A DNA stretch of 64,000 bases from Apostichopus japonicus (Eukaryota; Echinodermata; Holothuroidea; Aspidochirotida; Stichopodidae): assembly GCF_037975245.1 (NCBI RefSeq), contig NC_092578.1, forward strand, positions 12,072,321 to 12,136,320, given 5' to 3'. The notes below the pieces were generated by a model. That model made no database searches. It saw nothing but the letters and a program-made list of their open reading frames with translations, and was not told the DNA's origin. Of this stretch, positions 62,201 to 64,000 are shown piece after piece. Positions within the stretch are counted from its first letter, which is position 1. Each line of letters opens with the position of its first letter. The position numbers were made by a program, and so were the translations under genes.

Positions 62201-63694
62201 CACTGTTCTGTAGCAGTCATTTGTGTGCAGGTGTCTGGATTGCACTCCCCCTAGCAAAGAATGAAATATTACAATAAATTTAAACTAATACAGCAATTAT
62301 TTATATGAAATTAAACTACACAACAATCTCCTCTTAAAAGGAAAATCAATGAAAGGATGCCATAACTTCAGTAATATCCAAGAGACATGCAATATACCTG
62401 TGAGAATGAGCTTTTATAAAACTCTGGTTCAGAACTCTCTGTATGGTCATTTAATTCCTTATAACCACATTTTGTTTCAGCATTTGAATTAAAACAATAA
62501 ACTCACAGCTATGCTTTACCAATATTGTTTATTGCCTTTTACAGTTACGGTCATATGACTATAGATATAGATATATACAGTGTCATTAAATTTTCACTTT
62601 CACACCTATTTGCAGAGTTTGAAACTTCCATTCATAGCATAAAGATGTGGACAAAACTAGTCACATGTTTTTCTTTTTCTCAACATACTGTAAATCACAG
62701 TCTCAGTTTATTTAGATATGAGTCTTGCAATGTTTTAGTTGTTTTGACAATGTTCCAGTCCTGTGCAGTTGCAGTAGTGCTCAACACCATTATACAAACA
62801 AACTCTGAACTCAAACCTGTTTTCTATTTTTCAGCTTTTACAAGTGAATAGGTCAAAGCAGTTCACCACCACAATATAAACATAACCTGAGACTCACCTG
62901 TTACCCACAATGTTTAGCTTTTACTGTTGGGTACAAGAGAAGGGCTCATCACTTTTCTACAAATGTACTCAGACCTCTCACCTATTATACCAACATTTCC
63001 TGAATTCTCACCTGTAATTTAACAGCTATTCCATTAAGTTCCAAACAAAATTGTCTGAAAGATCAAAAAGAAAGTTAACAGCGAGCATTCCTCCAATGTC
63101 ACCCATTCATTTCAGGGAGTTTACTGAATTGTATATGTTCAATTGGAGAGGCCACCTTCCTGTACTGATGATATTGAAAGTATATCAGTGACCTTGGAAT
63201 CAAATCTAACATCTGTTATAAAACTTAGAGGTTTCAGCCAATCCTTTTCTCTTATGGGGTTACTACTTTCAAGCAACTGGGTGTGAATGAAAAGTGGGAC
63301 CACATTAAAATAATCTGATGATATTCAAAGTAAACACTTGTCCTTGGCACCAAATCTAACTTCTAACATCTGTTTTACCAAGATATTATTTGTTAATTCA
63401 CATATTTTGAACAACCTGTAATATTTGAATCACAAATATCCTAATGTCACATAGTTTTATAAAAGATGGGCAGGGCTTGAGTTCTTTTTGCTTCAGTAAC
63501 TCCTACATCGTATGCAATACACCCTTGTAATATGCAAGGCACTGATGAAAGACAAGGTACCAATTATACTCCTGTATGATTGTGACTGATTACCTTAAAT
63601 GTTCATATTTCCACACTCCCTCGTCTTGTCCATCAGGGGCTGCTAGGATTCCATCAACATTACTGATATCCTGTGCGATACTTTGTTGTATATA
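50093..63694 (-). CDS. MOB4: MOB4 (phocein, MOB family member 4), five 3' exons; N-terminus beyond window
   Basis: MOB4 is a cytoplasmic Mob1/phocein-fold adaptor of the STRIPAK complex (striatin, PP2A, GCK kinases). The minus strand joins exons 63694-63594, 63054-63012, 62250-62164, 58651-58460 and 50218-50093, giving 182 codons plus stop with every phase compatible and GT-AG introns. The peptide is close to the vertebrate protein throughout. The C-x4-C (CNPDTC) in the third exon and the FSHAYFHH stretch in the fourth carry the family's zinc ligands. The vertebrate protein is about 225 residues, so about 40 N-terminal residues are missing to the right. No frame break is seen. The C-terminus is the most diverged part. 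The introns hold all the repeats listed between 50219 and 62163. Confidence 0.96.
50962..51001. mobile_element. 40-bp palindromic micro-insertion, flanked by CATGTAC
   Basis: The arms are 19-bp perfect inverted repeats, CAGGGAGCTGCTACTCTAA, with a 2-nt centre. The 7-bp direct repeats CATGTAC lie at 50955-50961 and 51002-51008. It has no room for internal sequence. It is inside the MOB4 intron. Confidence 0.75.
51071..52010. repeat. Four tandem 226-230-bp units arranged as two dimers
   Basis: Units start 'aaatcttgcaagttggttga' at 51071, 51301, 51527 and 51757. Units 1 and 3 share 'tacagcacttggtac' and 'ctcgatttaactc'; units 2 and 4 share 'tacagtggtac' and 'ctcgatataactc'. This shows duplication of a ~456-bp dimer. 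A 12-bp 'cttgatataact' microsatellite closes the array (51945-52000). Confidence 0.95.
52244..52277. mobile_element. 34-bp palindromic micro-insertion, flanked by CTTTAAC
   Basis: It begins CAGGGAGCTACTACTCT and ends AGAGTGGCAGCTCCCTG; the arms pair over 17 bp with two mismatches. The 7-bp direct repeats CTTTAAC lie at 52237-52243 and 52278-52284. It is clearly related to 50962-51001 but sits in a different target. Confidence 0.75.
53815..54940. repeat. 30-bp minisatellite, about 37 copies
   Basis: The unit is ACTACCATGACTAAGCCCAG followed by TGACACTGCC, with C/T and A/G variants. Because 30 is a multiple of 3 and the unit lacks stops in most frames, long frames appear on both strands ([10 protein letters not shown] plus; [10 protein letters not shown] and [10 protein letters not shown] minus). 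Variant pattern 'cttagcccagtgatac' recurs at 53871, 54081 and 54351, showing block duplications of 7 and 9 units. I do not call it coding, since it lies inside the MOB4 intron. Confidence 0.97.
55087..55640. repeat. 235-bp tandem repeat with internal ~50-bp sub-units
   Basis: 'ttccaactgtgaggttaatatt' recurs at 55146 and 55381 and (diverged) at 55616. Within each unit 'tatttaagttagcatcaatcaatgtga' is repeated about four times. This is a second higher-order array in the same intron. Confidence 0.93.
58460..58651 (-). CDS. MOB4: MOB4 exon carrying the core helix bundle
   Basis: The acceptor TTTTTTTTGCAG precedes 58651. The 64 codons begin [19 protein letters not shown] and end [10 protein letters not shown] before donor GTTAGT. 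Both ends are in phase 0. It is almost identical to vertebrate MOB4 and includes part of the zinc site. Confidence 0.97.
59100..59820. repeat. Degenerate ~50-bp repeat in MOB4 intron
   Basis: Units of the type 'aatgttaactcaactccaatcacc..aatgatgttataag' recur at low identity. No coding capacity. Confidence 0.6.
61330..61349. mobile_element. 20-bp perfect palindrome flanked by CATGTAC
   Basis: CATGGAGCTATAGCTCCATG is perfectly self-complementary. It is bounded by 7-bp direct repeats CATGTAC at 61323-61329 and 61350-61356. It resembles the two larger micro-palindromes (CAGGGAGCT...AGCTCCCTG) and shares the target of the first one. Confidence 0.6.
61635..61757 (-). pseudogene. THAP zinc-finger remnant inside the TTAA element
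   Basis: The minus strand from ATG 61757 reads [20 protein letters not shown] followed by [17 protein letters not shown] and INF-stop. This is the N-terminal half of a THAP DNA-binding domain (MP-x2-C-x4-C, then F-x-FP, then R-x-W). The first zinc cysteine is replaced by F, and a stop follows WINF. The C-x2-H half is not in frame. THAP domains are the site-specific DNA-binding module of several transposase families. Confidence 0.75.
62164..62250 (-). CDS. MOB4: MOB4 exon with the C-x4-C zinc ligands
   Basis: The acceptor TTTGCTAG precedes 62250. The 29 codons begin [17 protein letters not shown] and end AAHKTPKE, with donor GTGAGC. Phase is 0 at both ends. Confidence 0.97.
63012..63054 (-). 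CDS. MOB4: MOB4 43-nt micro-exon
   Basis: The acceptor GATCTTTCAG is followed by one base completing an Arg codon (AG|A), then [14 protein letters not shown], then donor GTGAGA. It fits exactly between the flanking exons. Confidence 0.95.
63594..63694 (-). CDS. MOB4: MOB4 exon, most N-terminal one in the window
   Basis: The acceptor TTGTCCACAG precedes 63694. It reads [20 protein letters not shown] then [13 protein letters not shown] and two bases of an Arg codon before donor GTAATC. The preceding N-terminal exon is not found between 63695 and 64000. Confidence 0.95.
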
Positions 63695-64000
63695 CTGTGG
63701 ACAATAAGAATGTCAGATCATGATAAAGGTACAGCATCACATGTTGCCTACAGGAGTATATCCATGCTTCCATTGTCTCTGCTCCGTGTACAGTATGGCA
63801 AACAACTGTGTAGAACTCTATGGGCATCTTCCTATCAGGATACACTTTCTATAGTTATCTCATCTCCCTACATGTAATGTATAGGGAGATGAGGTACTTC
63901 ACCCCACATCCGACATGATGGGCGTGTGCATGTGTGCACTTGTTTTGTATTCTGACCAAGGACTTGAACAAAACACTTCCAGGTCCTCGGATGTGATTTC
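63695..64000. other. MOB4 intron edge; truncated dispersed repeat
   Basis: A 12-bp-stem hairpin CTCATCTCCCTA...TAGGGAGATGAG lies at 63860-63893. From about 63926 the sequence matches 40830-40905 (gtgcacttgttttgtattctgacc...ggtcctcgg) and is cut by the window end. Confidence 0.6.

Noticed and set aside
63860..63893. Fourth micro-palindrome (CTCATCTCCCTA...TAGGGAGATGAG)
   Set aside because: It forms a good hairpin but has no flanking direct repeat, so it is not grouped with the other three.

Overview
This is nuclear DNA from an animal. It contains spliced exons with GT-AG junctions, introns of up to 8.2 kb, tRNA-derived SINEs, microsatellites and dense nested DNA transposons. It is AT-rich outside the poly-G/poly-C runs. 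The repeat style (many hAT-type MITEs ending in CAGnGGCGTAG-like termini, and dispersed TGACCT/AGGTCA repeats) and the gene content suggest a marine invertebrate deuterostome. An echinoderm such as a sea cucumber would fit, but that assignment is inference.

Only two host genes are well supported, both on the minus strand. (1) Five 3' coding exons of MOB4 (phocein), a subunit of the STRIPAK phosphatase-kinase complex, lie between 63694 and 50093. Each junction has a consensus splice site and each phase fits. The first ~40 codons lie beyond the right edge. (2) A first coding exon at 6726-7293 encodes a signal peptide and the N-terminal prodomain of a TGF-beta-superfamily ligand, most like activin/inhibin-beta or myostatin/GDF11. 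It ends in a GTGAGT donor. A decayed copy of part of this exon lies about 1.5 kb upstream of it, at 8466-8585.

The rest is mobile and repetitive DNA. Positions 1233-1997 hold a TA-flanked inverted-repeat element carrying a tRNA-like module. At least eight hAT-like insertions have 8-bp target duplications that can be read directly (5086-5450, 10741-11374, 17925-20634, 18789-19442, 24122-24546, 27368-32126, 28471-29210, 36740-37547). A ninth (29343-30727) has a 7/8 duplication. They are nested up to three deep, and the 27368-32126 element keeps the C-terminal end of a hAT transposase. TTAA-flanked elements lie at 32430-33086, 37611-38171 and 60196-62066; the last carries a broken THAP domain. 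A large inverted duplication links 26569-33836 to 41022-43337. Its right arm preserves the empty site of one insertion present in the left arm.

The MOB4 introns hold three large tandem arrays with higher-order structure and three tiny perfect or near-perfect palindromes (20-40 bp). Each palindrome is flanked by a 7-bp direct repeat. This is the most unusual small-scale signal in the window.
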